DNA of 64,000 bases from Trichaptum fuscoviolaceum (GCA_910574455.1 CAJSYZ010000011.1:1984001-2048000), one strand, 5' to 3'; shown: positions 1-17,629, numbered from the stretch's first letter. Numbers and translations: made by a program. Notes: generated by a model from the sequence alone, not told the origin.

Positions 1-906
1 GCAACCAGCAATCACAACTGTCGGGAGCCAAATCGCTATTTTCTATGCCTAGTTTATCTGACAATTGGGAGTGCTGCGTAGGAAATCTTGACTTTCCGAG
101 TTAATAACCCCCCCTCATCAACTCCTTTCCTCTTTCCAATTTGCGATCCGGTCACCTTACCAGCTGGGATAGCCCTGAATCGGTGTAGCTTCTTCTTGCA
201 ATTGGTCCTATGGCAGGTATATAATATGGCCGGGGAGAATATATAATAAATATTCGAACAGCAAACCTAAAGTTGATCCATCTCTCCTTCACTAGGATCC
301 ATCTCAGCTCGTTTAAAGTATAGGATAGAAGTGTGTCTTCCAATTCGCCTATCGCATTGGTGTTCCACATCTGTTTTTCATCATTTACGGTGAAGCTGTA
401 CGTAGTTTTCAGTGGTAACTCAATGCTATTATGCGCATTTGCCATATTATCGAGTTCAAGAAATTGGCGAGACGGAAATTAAAACTCAAAAAAAAAAATT
501 AATTTTCGCTTCAACTTCAAGTTGAAGTTCTCACGGTTCAAGTTTGTCGCTATTTGTACCACCGTGACCCTACATACTTCAAGTTGAACTGAGTCTTTGA
601 ACCACACTGGCATTGCTTGCTCTCCTTCGGACTTCCTACTTCCACCATGGGGGACTTTCGACTGTACGTGTAATGCTTTGAAACTCATAAGTCTTCGCTG
701 ACATATGAACCTAGCGTAAACGTGGACAAGAAACAGACATTTAGCATACCCAGTTCAAGTTGGAAGTTGGGTGAATCTTTAGGAGATGAAGGCGTTGATC
801 TCGTCCTTGCTTTGAGTGAAGTCAAACGGACACCGGTAGTGGAAATTATGGATAGTTTAAGGTTTGTTTTCCCCCTGATGATCTCCAAGGTCGATAATAG
901 TAACGT
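1..906. other. Left-edge intergenic stretch, no supported gene
   Basis: I see no recognisable protein, RNA or repeat here. A 97-codon minus-strand reading frame (152-445) and a 62-codon plus-strand frame (722-910) exist, but neither has family resemblance. The second cannot be spliced in frame onto the downstream gene. The segment around 510-600 is rich in copies of CAAGTT/AACTTG, a motif scattered through the window. Confidence 0.4.
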
Positions 907-1824
907 TTGATGCGTAGCATAAACTACACAAAAGACCACGGTCCTCGTAGCCTTGGACGACTTCAGCTCCCCGTGGAGACAATCGATATGATATTCTCCC
1001 AAGTTGACGATCTTGCCAGCGCATTCTCCTTGGCCATGACAAATACCCGTCTTATGATCATTGGCGAGAAGAGGCTACACCAACTCATGGCCGTCCCTAG
1101 TTGGCGAGGTGATAGGATCATATGTATTGGAGATGACGCACAAGACGATGACCTTCCAGATGGAATTCTAACACAGGAATGTCAAGATTTTCTTCGCGAC
1201 GCCCCCAACTTTCGGGAAATCGACAGTAGAGAATGGGACTTGGGTCGTGAAGCGGAAAACTTTGTTGATTGGGTCAGTTGCTCACGATCTGGCTTCCAGC
1301 GCTTCGACTTCGAATTCCTGAAAAAGCAGAAGAGGGCACTATCAGAGAACACTATTTATAGCGAATGGAAAGGACCTCGCTTATGCCATAGAACATACCT
1401 CGTGTATAGAGGAATTATTGATGAGCTGACGGACTTCGAGCATGTCATCAAGGTTCCAGATGTCCTATGGAATCTTTCCAAGAAGGTCTATGATCGCAAA
1501 GATGCCGCGCTCGACGCACTGGAAGGAGAGGAGCTTAACGACACGGAAGTTTGCGGTATGATGGGCACCATTCTTCAAACGCAGATTCTCTGGTCTTCGC
1601 ACGATCTTACCCCCATACCTGAGGATGTAGTAGATCGCGGCAAATGGGCAGGTGATCGGTTTGAGCTCACGGATGAAAGTGTTTTAACGTTACGCCTGCG
1701 AAAGGATAAAGATGTATGGAAGGATGTGAGTGAAGAAGTCATTGGGAAGTTTGTGGATGTCCTCAAAACCGTCTATGAGGAGGACTGGATAAGGGTATGC
1801 AATAGGTGGCGGCGGATCTACTAG
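907..1824 (+). CDS. F-box-like hypothetical protein, single exon
   Basis: An uninterrupted 305-codon frame. Residues about 20-60 (LPVETIDMIFSQVDDL followed by ASAFSLAMTNTRLM) have the spacing of a fungal F-box: Leu-Pro start, Ile/Leu heptads, then a serine/threonine turn and a second helix. The rest holds aromatic patches such as PSWRGDRIICIGDD and an Asp/Glu-rich linker. It matches the general look of the large, fast-evolving agaricomycete F-box-like families, whose members may link substrates to SCF ubiquitin ligases. No leucine-rich repeats or WD repeats are visible. Two adjacent ATGs (907 and 910) could start it. No intron is needed, unlike most neighbours. Function is inferred from the N-terminus only; it could be a plain lineage-specific orphan. 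Confidence 0.6.
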   Translation: MMRSINYTKDHGPRSLGRLQLPVETIDMIFSQVDDLASAFSLAMTNTRLMIIGEKRLHQLMAVPSWRGDRIICIGDDAQDDDLPDGILTQECQDFLRDAPNFREIDSREWDLGREAENFVDWVSCSRSGFQRFDFEFLKKQKRALSENTIYSEWKGPRLCHRTYLVYRGIIDELTDFEHVIKVPDVLWNLSKKVYDRKDAALDALEGEELNDTEVCGMMGTILQTQILWSSHDLTPIPEDVVDRGKWAGDRFELTDESVLTLRLRKDKDVWKDVSEEVIGKFVDVLKTVYEEDWIRVCNRWRRIY

Positions 1825-2195
1825 TAGTACTAGTAACAGTAAACAGATGATTGGATTACACATTTCTTAACTTGAAATAGATCTTGCAAACCGATAAATT
1901 CCATGATGCTTGCACAAACTCGAGCTCAAATCAAAGTTTCATATTCTTATCGCACCACTCAAGGGGCCATAGGCAGACAAGAGTGTGCGAGGAAAAGGCA
2001 AGGGCTGGATAAACAAAATGAGTATGTACTACAGTTTGTGTGCTGTAAAATTTATTGCCGTCATAGGCATTGAATCGGGCCTTGATTCATTGATTTATTT
2101 CCTCCCTGTCAGATTGTAACATCTATCGGTTTTTACGGTCTCTTATCAGCAGTGGCTCTCGCTCATCTTCTCCACTTTCTTTTCCTACGCCTCTT
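1825..2195. other. Intergenic 3' region
   Basis: Short convergent spacer between the F-box-like gene (plus) and the first P450 (minus). A/T-rich, with no coding frame or repeat I can support. Confidence 0.5.
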
Positions 2196-4364
2196 TCACA
2201 GGCTTTCGAGTACATCAGCGTCTCCTTTCTCGAACGGGAAGTCATGAAGTACGGAACGGATGAGCTCCTCTGCCTTCTCTGAGCGGGGCGTAATTGAACA
2301 TTTGAACGGTGTCGGGTGGCTATGGAGGAGGGATCTAGTCATTTATTGAACAGAACACATAGTTCGTAGAACCCATACCTTATAACACCATGATACTCGC
2401 AATCAGGTGCGATATCATTTCCATACTCGTCCTTAGCCTTTCTAATATCAAAAGTTGCCACTAGCATGGCTATGGTGATGAACATCGAATTATCGGCCAT
2501 CCTTTTCCCCGGACAAAGTCTTTGAGCAGTCCGCTATTTAGTACGGCAATCACAATTATTGTGGGACACCCACACCTTCGACCAAATCCGAAAGCCATTG
2601 AATACGGATCAATATCCGGTGTGTCTCCTAGGAATCGCTCAGGCTTCACAAAAGATGGATCTTTGTAAACAGCCGGATCATGTGAGATTCCCCTATCACC
2701 ATTATCAGGCTTTCTCTGTTCGTCTGCGTTATAATTATGACCACATACCAGATATTTGGAATTATTATTGAGCCCTTCGGAATTCTGTACCCAGCATAGG
2801 TATCTTCTCGAGTGCACAGGTGAGGGAGGGCTTTTCAAAGGTAGCAGTGCACTATGTCAGAGAGGGTGAGCAAGATATCTACCAGAAGCATGCCAAACCT
2901 ATGGGTAATATTTGTTCCCAGCGTATGAGCTCTTTTATGAGAGCATTCGTGTATGGAAGATCCCCCCGATCCTCAAAGGTCGGGAGTCGATCTTTCCCAA
3001 CAACGAAATCGACTTCTTCCTGAGCACGGCGGAGCACCTCAGGAAAGAGGGTCATTGCAAGGAAGAACGTCTCTATTGCCGATACGGTCTACTCGCCTAT
3101 CAGTACAATTGCGGGAAGATACAATGAATTGAGTACCGTGTCCGAACCACCGGCATATATAGTGGCAGCGGCGTGTTTTAAGGACGTTTCATCCTTTTTC
3201 GTGTTGGCCTGTCCTCTCTCGATATGGTATGATGTAAAAGACGACTTGGCTTTCCCTGCGGCCTTGAAAAATGCTCAGCTCAGTGTCCAAGGTAATATAA
3301 GGGTTCACTGGCATATGAGAACAAACCATCTGATTCTGCACAAACGTGAAAGGTTTATCATAGAAACCATTTATAGTTCTTGCCCATGTGCGTGCTGTTC
3401 TTTTAAACTTCATACCAGGAAGCCAACTAGGCAAATATTGCACTGAGCTGTATTAGTTTGTAGTTTCTTCAATCTGATAAAGGGTGGATTAACACATACG
3501 GAAAGGAAATAAGTCAACGGCCCATACTCCAGAGCCAACAGCCTTTAAGAGCGTTCTTTCCAATGCATCCTCTGCTAGATAAACGAGAGGATCAATGCCT
3601 TCTCTCTCGATAGTATATCCATACGCAATCCGTAAGGTAATGGCCCCGGCAAGTCTGACAATTGGCCTTACTGAGTTTTATTTTCACATTGACTATATGG
3701 ATGCATACGCACGCTCTCGAGTGTTGAATAAATGCAGTCGGTTGTTCCAGTATGTTGAGTAAAAATTTTCGGGCTTCTATTGTTTCCAAGACCTCGATCT
3801 TGCGCAACGCAGAAACTGATCCAATGTAGCTCTGAATCAGCTTACGTTGATGCTTCCACTCCGTACCATACGGCAAGAATGATGTTATGACCACTTGGAC
3901 CCTATACAGTGTGAGCAGATAACTTTAGATCGAAAGGAGACTGAGATGTACATTTTACCACTGAATGTAGATTCGTATCTGCTCGAATAAAATAATGATC
4001 GCTTGTCCAGGAGTTCCAGCACAGCTCCTAAATCGTTCAAGATAATAAATGTGGAACCTAAGGCACTGACGGAGCTGATGGGACCTGGAGGTGCTCATGG
4101 GTTAGATCCAGCGCAAAGGAACAGGAAATGATTACCATATTTCTCCTTCAAGTTGTGAGTAGCCCAAAAACGACCTTCATGTGCTTTTGGAAAATCCGAT
4201 ATGTTCCCTAATATCGGCCATGGCTTGGGCCCAGGAGGAAGGGGGAGCTGATTTAGTCTGTTATATATAGTTCGAGATGTACGTAATACAACAATGGCCG
4301 CCACCGCGAATCCAAGTATTGTCAGGTCCGGAGAGTGGTGATTGCCAATGAGTGAAGTAAGCAT
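2196..4364 (-). CDS. Cytochrome P450 monooxygenase (P450-1)
   Basis: A multi-exon class II (ER-anchored) P450, expected to insert one oxygen atom using NADPH-P450 reductase. The chosen ATG at 4364 precedes a hydrophobic anchor (ILGFAVAAIVVL) and the proline-rich hinge [15 protein letters not shown]. The exons then give an I-helix YAGGSDT, an ExxR motif in KELIRWE, the PERF region KPERFLG, and the heme loop FGFGRR + LCPG, split by an intron so that the Cys ligand lies in the next exon. The protein ends in GDADVLESL. All junctions I checked keep frame, including the acceptor before ALPHLCTREDTYAGYRIP. A longer upstream frame to 4634 is not needed. The architecture resembles fungal P450s annotated as O-methylsterigmatocystin oxidoreductase-like, a large family with mostly unknown substrates. 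It is a tandem paralogue of the gene at 6105-8251. Confidence 0.88.
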
Positions 4365-6104
4365 CGCCGTTAAGTGTGTCTGTCTTGGGGAAGGGAAGCG
4401 GGCGGACAGTACATAAACAGCTGCGGATTTAAATACAGCATAAGTGATCATACATTCGCTCAATGTATTAGCAAGGCATTGCATTGTACTCACCTGCACG
4501 GAAAGTACAATGAATGCCAAACCACCCTGGCCTGGGAATAGTTGCATATTGGGGCATGGACGAATCACCAAATTCAGAATTAGCGTTCGCAAGATGTTTC
4601 TTTCAATGCATCGGCGGCGACTTGAGGACGCCAAACGAGCTATTGTAATAGGACCCGAGGAAAATTTAGTTCCTGGACCCAGATATTATGAAGTCCACAA
4701 CGTCTGTTGATTGCTTTATCAGCGACTGTGGTCCAGTGGAACTTTGCGCGCCAATCAGCGGGTGCAGCTCTGTTTGCATCTTCTCTATTCATGTTTGACT
4801 TGTCTTCCATGTCCGAAGATAACGAGACGGCGACCTTCAAACATCTGTCTACGGATTTGATGATACAGTGAGCATTCTCGGCCAGCTAGAATGGGTGATC
4901 TTATCATGACTCCTGACCTCTCGGGGCCTCTTTTGTGATCAAGAGGGTGTTGAGAGATTCTCATCTGATTAGCGCGGTTACGTATGTATCACGCGAGAAG
5001 AGCGAAGGTGCATGGTAAACCGATGTACAATCATCCAGGCTGCAACGTACATCCGATGTATTGGAGTTGATCTGAAGATAATGTGAGACTCGAAGTAATA
5101 TAAACTTGAATGATGCTGACATTCCTTCGTGTAGATAGTGTCAAACACCAACCAAAACGTTAACACCGCCCGTTAGGCTCACTGTCCGTCGCATGGTGCC
5201 ACGGTTTGCTTTATCCTGCAAGTCAAGTTTGACATCCCTGCGAAGGCATTGACGAAGTTCCAAGCAATACCTTCACGATAGATCGTCGCCGTCTGAGATA
5301 GCAATGACTTTGATTCTCAAAGCACGGGATGAGCTCGGATGGGAAGGATCGTCGAAAACAGTTATTATCAGAGTCTGAGAGTCTGAGTCGCAGCCTGAGC
5401 CTGCCAATGAGTGACTTAGATTCGGAGTCCCAAGGTCCAATTGGCTAGTACACGACTCGAACTCGCCGGACTGTCGACAGAAGACTTTCACGCCACTCAA
5501 ATCCGATATCTACTTGAAGTTGCGACTCTCCCGCTACCTCTCTTTTAGAGACCAAGACATGTACGACTATCGTCGACAGCCTTGCAGACCCAACTCGATT
5601 ATATGCAAGCCTCGGGTATTATCGAATGAATTCGCCGATTCCAGTTCGTTGTGTCGTCCTTCGACTTTTATTATAGAGAATTCGGAGGCCGCGTTGGCGG
5701 AAAGCCCAATTGAAATGAGTTACAAAGCTCCCTGCTCAAAAGTTTATGATATCAAGGCCTCTGGACGGGGTTAGTAGCACTACTTTGCACTTACAGGCAG
5801 CGTCCGATCTCTACTCCAAGGAAGAAAGAGAGGTTGCGATTTTTGATTCCAAAAGGCGACTTGTTCCTTGTGCATCGACAGTTGCGACCGCTTGTTCCAG
5901 TAAGCCGTTGATTAGAGTTCTCTCTGGACTACATATGTAGGTTGCGGCCCGCTTTGTCGGTACTTGACACACCACCATGGCTTGCATTGAGAATCCTGCT
6001 AAAAAGTCTTCAAGTTGAGAATCCTGACATTACTTATTGTGCACTGTTGATTTTTGCTTGAACTATGTTTAATTCTGTATTGCTTCCGCTATCCTGCGAC
6101 CACC
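4365..6104. other. Intergenic region between tandem P450s
   Basis: Upstream region of P450-1 and downstream region of P450-2. Several short frames exist (for example 5273-5500 minus and 5514-5774 plus) but none has a recognisable domain. The 1.7-kb spacer presumably holds the P450-1 promoter. No repeat of note. Confidence 0.4.
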
Positions 6105-8251
6105 TCACAGGCTCTTGAGTACATCAGCGTCTCCCTTCTCAGACGGATAGTCATGAATCACGGAGCGGATGAGTTCCACTGCCTTCTCTGAGCGGGGCGT
6201 AATTGAGCACTTGACGGGCATCGGGTGTCTATGAAAAATCACTGGTTATCTCATTAAAAAACAGGAAGTTTGACAGATCCATACGTTATGATACCTGGCT
6301 TATACTCGTGGACAGGTTCAATGTCACGCCCAAACTCGTCTTGCGCCTTTCCGATACAGAACGTTGCGACTAACATTGCGATTGCGATGAACATAGAGCT
6401 GTCGGCCATCCTCTTTCCTGGACAAAACCTTTGCGTTATGCGTCAGAGCTATAACGCGGTCGTCGTCTCCAGGGAAATTCTCACCTCCGGCCGAAACCGA
6501 AAGCGAGCACATAAGGATCAAGCTCCGGCTCGTCTCCTAGGAATCGTTCAGGCATCACAGATTCTGGATCCCTGTAAAGGGCTGGATCACGCGATATTCC
6601 CCTATAATCTTTATAAGCCTCCCTTGACTCTAGATATACGGTATACGCACCAGCAGTTCGGGATTATTACCGAGCCCTTCGGAATTCTGTACCCTGCATA
6701 AGTATCCTCTTGCGTACAGAGATGCGGGATGGCTGACGGAGAGCAATGAAGATCAGAGAATGGTTGCCGGTCAGAGACTGGAAGTCAAATCAAACCTGTA
6801 GGCACAACTTGTTCCCAGCGTAAGAGCTCTTTAACGAGAGCATTAATGTAGGGAAGATCAACACGATCAGTAAATTGCGGAAGCCGCTCATTCCCAACGA
6901 CTCGGTCGACTTCTTCCTGAGCTTTGCGTAAGACGTCAGGAAATAGCAACATTGCAAGAAAGAATGTTTCTATCGCGGATACGGTCTATTCATGGTGTTA
7001 GTATGATTGCAGGAGAGCGAAACATAACATGTACCGTATCCGCACCGGCAGCAAATACTGTGGTAGCGACATGTTTTAATAACATTTGATCCTTCAGAGA
7101 TTCAGCCATCCCTTCCTCGATGTAATGCGACGTGAGTGACGGTTTAGCCTTTCCGGCGGCCTTTCGAGATAACAAAAATTTCGGATCAAAATTTGACCTC
7201 GGTAAAATGATCGCTTACAGACCATTTGCTTCTGTACGAACGCGAAAGGTTTATCATAGAAATCTTGCCAGGCTCTTGCCCACACACGCGCTGTCCTTTT
7301 GAATCCCATTCCAGGAAGCCAGCTCGGCAGATACTGCACTGCGTGAGTTTAGCATGTTATTTCTTCGGAGGAAGAGCAACATACAGAAAGGGAATATGTC
7401 AACAGCCCATACACCAGACTGTGCGGCAGGTAAGAACGACCTATCCAAAGCTTCTTCAGCTAGGTCGACAAAGGGATCTAACCCTTCGGTTTCGATGGTG
7501 TAACCGTGAGACGTTCGTAAAATAACAGCCCCAGCAAAGCTAACATAAGAGTGTTGTTTATGATTAGATTTACGAGTGAAAATAATATATATATGTACGT
7601 ACGCTCTGAGGTGCTGAACGAAAGCCGTCGGTTGTTCCAATATTTTGAGCAGCAACCTCCGGGTTTCTATCGTTTCTACCGTCTCAATCATGCCCATAGC
7701 AGATACTGGGCCAATATAACCCTGGATCAACTTTCGATGTTGTTTCCACTCGGATCCATACGGCAGAAGTGATGTTAAATGACCCGCTGGGATCCTGCAG
7801 ACTTCGTCAGGTAAAGGCTTTGAGTTGGAGGGAATGCTACACACATCTTCCCGCTAAAAGTAGCTTGATACCTGCTGGAGTAAATTGATGATCGTTTCTC
7901 GAGGAGTTCCAAAACCGCTTCTAAATCATTTACGATGATAAATGTGGTTCCCAAGGTTCTGACGGAGCTGATAGGGCCTGAAGCAATTTATAAGTTGAAA
8001 CTACTAGTAGTGTATAGTTGTCAGAGACACTTACCATATAACTCCTTATGGGTAGTCCAAAAGCGACCTTCATGTGTCAGAGGGAAATCCGATATATTTC
8101 CTAAGATCGGCCAAGGCTTAGGTCCAGGAGGAAGCGGGAGCTGATTGCGCTTGATATAAATGGTCCGAATTAAACAGTAGACAGGAACGGCAGCTAGCGC
8201 GAAGCTGGATAGTGTGAAGTCGAATGAGCGGGGACTGAGTGACATAAGCAT
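6105..8251 (-). CDS. Cytochrome P450 monooxygenase (P450-2), tandem paralogue of P450-1
   Basis: Same exon plan and very similar protein to the neighbour at 2196-4364. The ATG at 8251 leads a membrane anchor and then [20 protein letters not shown], nearly identical to P450-1. Other shared blocks are LLPYGSEWKQHRKLIQGYIG, QYLPSWLPGMGFKRTAR, FAAGADT in the I-helix, KELLRWEQ (ExxR) and the heme loop FGFGRR + FCPGKRMAD split by an intron. The C-terminus GDADVLKSL matches P450-1's GDADVLESL. No stop or frameshift is needed. The two genes lie on the same strand 1.7 kb apart and are best explained by tandem duplication. Substrate unknown. Confidence 0.88.
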
Positions 8252-9678
8252 AGCTATGAGGTGCTCGTCGTAAAGTCAGCTCAGCGAACAGATGCGGGCT
8301 TATATTCCCCTCAGACAAGCGAGCTCAAGTGGCATTGAATAACAAGGCCCGGGATGCGCAACTGTATGTGAACTATTGATTGTTAGATGACAAGCTGGAC
8401 CCTTGGAGCGAGTACGTATGGGAGGAAGAAGAACGCTAGATCCAGGGTTGGTGACCTTCCCAAGCATTCTGGGAATGCAATATGAGCGTCGTAATAGAAC
8501 CCGAGGAGACAAAACTTCTTGGATCGGCTTGACAGTCCAGAGAGAGAATGTACAGCTGTAAGCATAACAAGAAAACGTGTTCATTATCAGTGACTAACTT
8601 CAAGTTGGTGTGCCAAACAGCGTGTGTAACCCCTAAGATCTTGCACTTGATAGACCCAGTCATGTTCTTCTATGTCCTCGGATAACGGCATCCTTCTAAC
8701 AACCATCTGTCAGTTTGCAGATGACATAGAGAATGATAGAGGTTCTCGAACAGTCGTAACCGTTATATCAAGTGAATTCGCTAGCATTCTCTTTTAGTGC
8801 TTGGCACAACGTTCAACAGACATCTGTTCAGCGCACATCTGTGAGCGGGCTTGATATTTGCCCAAACGTGCGCGGAGAAGATGGTCGGTGTATGATAAGG
8901 CAATGAAGTACAGTTATAGCTGCAAAATCTTTGTTGTCAATCCGCAAGTCCGACGCAGAATTGACCAGCTCACCTGTTAGACCGAGATTCAAACCCACAC
9001 AACTGCGGAGATATCTCCCTAAAGCACCATCAAATCCACTACCATTTCACAGTCCTGCTACCCATTCGGCATGATGGTGCGATATTACGTCTGGCATTTT
9101 CCTGCACTTGGAATTCAAGATCCCACAGAAATGAATTGTGGAAAGACCGTCATAGCAGAAGCAACGCCACAGCGGCCTTTACTACTCGTCAGCGCGGGTT
9201 TCTCTTGATATTGTCCCCACGGACTTCATCTGTTCGTTGACAGTTGTTGGAGAAGATCTACCATAGCAGTGCTTCGGCTGTACTGTCATCGCGGAGGTGA
9301 TTACATTCATAGTTCAAGAGTGGATGAGAGGAACACTGATTCGAGAAAGAACTTGAAGGCAGCTGAGTGCCTGCTCAAAACTCAATAAAGTCACGTAAGA
9401 GCATATGTAGTACGGAATGATAATCTCGAGGATATGTGAGCTCAGGTGCGGATATTGGAAACGTTCGAGTTTCCGTGAACTCGCAAGCCAATCGCAAATT
9501 TATCGAGAGGTTCAAGTTGGGAGATAAATGTAGCTGACACTGGTTTACGAGTCTAGAGTTTCCGGAACGGCGGGAGTTTTTATCCTTCAATCATTCCAGT
9601 TTCACGTGCTGCAAGCCTGTCAGTGAGCTCAAACTCTTATGCGTTGTCGCTGTTGTTGCTCTATGCCACATATCTATC
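8252..9678. other. Divergent promoter region P450-2 / PEX1
   Basis: 1.4 kb between two divergently transcribed genes. Short frames occur at 8300-8663 and 9375-9590, both minus and without family resemblance. It probably contains both promoters. No repeat seen. Confidence 0.4.
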
Positions 9679-13813
<4,135 letters not shown>

Positions 13814-14027
13814 TGTAACGAAAAGGATCTAATAACACTTCATATGCGATTATGTGACTCTATACATATGATTGTTAGCTTGGAGTGTATGAGTGATGAG
13901 ATCATTCTGATGTATGAAATTTGGACTCCGCCGAAAACGCGACTGCAGCGTGTTTAGTTTAGGGCATTCTGTAATTAACCCTCTCAACTCCCTGTCGCGC
14001 TCAACGTCCACCTATCCGACGGCAGCC

Positions 14028-17000
14028 ATGAAGCGCACACCCTCTGCGAGGGCGCCCTCGCCGACAAATACAACATACTCAGGCATATCTAACTACCGCA
14101 CAGACCAATACAAGCCACTTCGCGAAAAGTCACGAAACCCGTCCCAGGCCATGGACCCGAAAGCGATAGCGAGAATACATCATGAGGAGATGGCGGCATA
14201 TCTTGAAAATCACTTAGCGAAAGGTACGCGAACATCACTGTCGGTTTTCTCTATCGTTGCTAAGAGTTATAGAACCTGCAAATGCCCGAGCTTCTGCTCG
14301 GGAGAAGCTGACACGACTCACGCGCCAACAATTCCAAGAGTTATCTACTGATGTGTATGACGAGCTTCTGCGCAGGAAGAACAACACAGAGAACGAAGGT
14401 ATGTCTCTTATACTCTTATCGGTTTGTGGTTGTGCAAAGGAATGTCGGACGTCGTCTCAGATGGATGCTGTGGTTCACATGCTTTAACTCCGACATTTCC
14501 CGCCTTGCCATCTTCCAGATAGTTGAAAGCTGATATCTATATTATCAAGAGGTCCCATTCCTACCCGTTAGAGACGACTTTCATCCGAAGAGAAATCAAG
14601 CGCGGCAAAAGCTGGCAACGCTTCCTAAGACTCGGTTTAAGGACTTGAGCGGGGACGTTTTTCATGAGCTTGGACGTCGATATCCTGAATTTAAAGAACC
14701 TGAGGTATGTATTTCTATAATTACTTCTTCCATTCAACAATTCTTATGCCCTTCACATCTGATTCGCTTATTTGCTCCTGACAGACACTTGGCGATGGTG
14801 GATTTCCGCCTCCACCTCCGGCCTACGACGACAACGATGTCCCTTCACCTGACTTCCCTCAGTCGAGTAAGATCCCTCCTGTTCCTCGATCTGCGCCTAG
14901 CGATAGCGGCTACGCTGGTAGTAGCCGTCGACCTAGTGAAGAGAATTATCGGCGACCGAGCGAGGACAATTACAGGCGGCGACCAAGCGAGGATGCAGTG
15001 GGCAACCGTAGCGAGGATAGTAGTTATACTAGCGTTCGCCGTCCAAGCGAGGACAATTACGGTCGCGATCCCTTCTCATCATCAGTAGGTTCACGGCGAA
15101 AGCCATCCCAGGATACGGTCATGAATCTACGGAATGAGGAGCGGCGACGTGCATCCCCGGAAATATCACTTCCAGGCAGGAGATCTGGCGAGGACGACAG
15201 AGAGCTAGCACGAAAGCCATCCGGTTCAGCCTCAACAACTTCAGATTCAACCAATGCAACTAATGCGCAGAGGGAAGTGATCATTCCAAACAAGAGTACC
15301 ATAGCTGAGGAGGAGATTGAAGTGCCGTATGGGAGAGAGAGGGAGAGCTCTAGTACTGCCATTGGTGGTCGTACTTCGCGAAGTCCGGACACGCGGGATC
15401 GTAGCCCCGATCAACGCGCAGACACTGATGGTGAACCATTAACAGACAACGAGCCATCAAGTACGCGGTCTGCACAAATGGAAGTGGGTGGACTTGGAGG
15501 ATTAAGTGGGTTGGGTGCGAGGCTGCGGGATAGAGGTCTGGATGATGAGGATGAGGATGGATGGTCGGGTCAAGGCAAAAGTGGAGAGGAGTATTATGAC
15601 AAGATGTCCTTCGGCCGAGCGAGTGTCGCATCCGATCGTTCAGTGGGTCCCGTGGCAGGAAGCAGGACATCTGCGTCGCTCAATACGGGAAGGATGAGCA
15701 GATCAGGGGGCGTCACTAGTGAAGACGTAGATTCAGTACGGCGTGACTACGAGTATAAGATCGCAACGATGCAAAGTCGTATCACTACTTTAGAGAGACA
15801 GGTTGCGGATGGGGAAGAAAGGGAGAGACGCTTGAAGGAGACTGCGGCAGGTGGTGAGAAGGTTAAACTCCTCGAGGAAGAAATCGTGGTCTTACGAGAG
15901 GTAAGTGAATGCGTAACGAAAATTTATGATTTACCGGACTCACACTTCAGCAAAAAATAGAGGGAGGAAGAGCAAGCTTCCGTCATTCTTGGTCTCAACC
16001 GTGAAATTGGCCAGTTAAGGGAAGAACGAGCACGAGATCAAGATTCTACCTCCAGACGCGCGCAAGAAGACAGGCAAGAAATTGAATCACTCCGTGAACG
16101 ATGCACTCGCCTTGAATCAGAACAGTCCAGGTATGGCAATGAGGTATGTACGCTTATTTGAAAGTTGTTCAGTGCACAGCTGAAGTATTTGGAAGGCCGA
16201 CTCAGAAACGATAGAGCAATTGCGATCTGACCTTGAGGGATTGATGGTCGAGTTGGATGACTTATCTCGCCGCAATGATGACCTCATGGCTGCAAAAGAA
16301 TCCGATTTGACAGTTCTACATAATCTGAACTTGCAATTGAAAGATTATAAGAAGAAATATGAAGCTGCTAAAACGGAACTGAGAAGCATTAAAGGTAACC
16401 AGGATTTTTTCCACCTTTAAAGTCTTAGATCGCTAATGCACCTACAGCTACTTCTCAACTATTCCTCCAGGCCCCGAAAATGGACTCCGACAACTTACCA
16501 ATGTCTTCGGAAGGAGGACTCCTTGATGTTCATGTCACAGCATTCGTATCTGCGATAGACGGCCTCTTGACCGCCGGCCGTTCTCATGCTCCAAGCCGAG
16601 TCCTTGCACCAATGAAAGTAGTTGTGAACTCTGTCACAGCCATCGTCGAGGATGTGCGGGTGTACGAGCGACGCAGAGATCGGTCGGACACTGATCAGGA
16701 TAACGTACGCTCTTTGCGAGAGCGTGCCGAGGCGACACTGAGCAATCTTGTGGCCGCATCGAAGACCCACGCAACAAGCATGGGAATGTCACCTGTCAGC
16801 TTGCTTGATGCCGCTGCTAGTCATCTCTCAGCAACGGTCACAGATATAGGAAAGACAATTTTCATTCGTAAGGCATCAAAGGCTGAACAAGATCAGTTCA
16901 TGTCGTCGGTTGTTGGAAGTGCATTTGGTACGGGAACGTTTTCGCCTAGTCTGCGTTCCATTGAAGAAATCAAGACTCATCAACGATCGACAAGTAGCTC

Positions 17001-17629
17001 CAGTTCCCGACGTACAGACGAATTTTCATCGAGCAGATTCCAAGAATTGACAGCATCACCGCCACCAGCATTGCCGTCAAGCTTGTCATCTATCACCGAC
17101 CCTGTAAAGCGCAGACCTATTTCTCCTACCAGTTCTACCGGAAGCTCTCCTCCTCCTTTGTTCGACCAATCTATATCAACCAACAACACCTCAGGTGAGG
17201 ATTCAGCACCAACAGAGGGACCGGAGGAGGCATGGGCAGAGCTTAAGGTAAGTAAATCATATCTTTAGGGATAAGGTTATATACTTATATTCATCCACGT
17301 AGTCATACCTCGAACTCCAATCCGAAAATATCGTTTACGCCATTCAAAGCGTTCTATCCGGCGTCCGCAGCCCAACGCCTCCCCCAGCCCTGAATGAAAA
17401 CTTAACGCAGATCATTACTATCGTATCCAGTATTGTCGCTGTGTGTAAAGATAGTTTGCCTCCTGCATCCGCACAAGAAGGGAATGAAATCTTACGAGAG
17501 CTAAGTGAACACGCGAATAAGCTTAGCGAGGTCCAGAATTTACGAGAGGTCACGAAGGAGTCACGACAGGTCATGGCGAAGTCCAGCTTTGCCGTTGCGA
17601 ATGCGATGAAGGGTCTCATGAAGTTATGA
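14028..17629 (+). CDS. SPA2: Spa2-like polarity scaffold (SHD repeats)
   Basis: Spa2-family proteins are polarisome scaffolds that gather formin, MAP kinase modules and actin regulators at hyphal tips. Two Spa2-homology (SHD) repeats are clear near the N-terminus: EKLTRLTRQQFQELSTDVYDE and QKLATLPKTRFKDLSGDVFHE, separated by a linker ending in VPFLPVRDDFHPKRNQAR. A long low-complexity region follows, with a repeated R-R-P-S-E-D-N-Y motif (at least four copies, 14930-15065). After it comes a coiled coil of about 200 residues (YEYKIATMQSRITTLERQVA onward). The C-terminal conserved region runs from LLDVHVTAFVSAIDGLL to a helical tail ending VANAMKGLMKL. The in-frame ATG at 13914 is less likely than 14028, which immediately precedes KRTPSARAPSP. 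It converges on the reductase gene at 17874. Confidence 0.88.

Noticed and set aside
4365..4634. N-terminal extension of P450-1 upstream of 4364
   Set aside because: The P450 anchor and hinge begin after the ATG at 4364. The extension has no P450 similarity and the paralogue lacks it.
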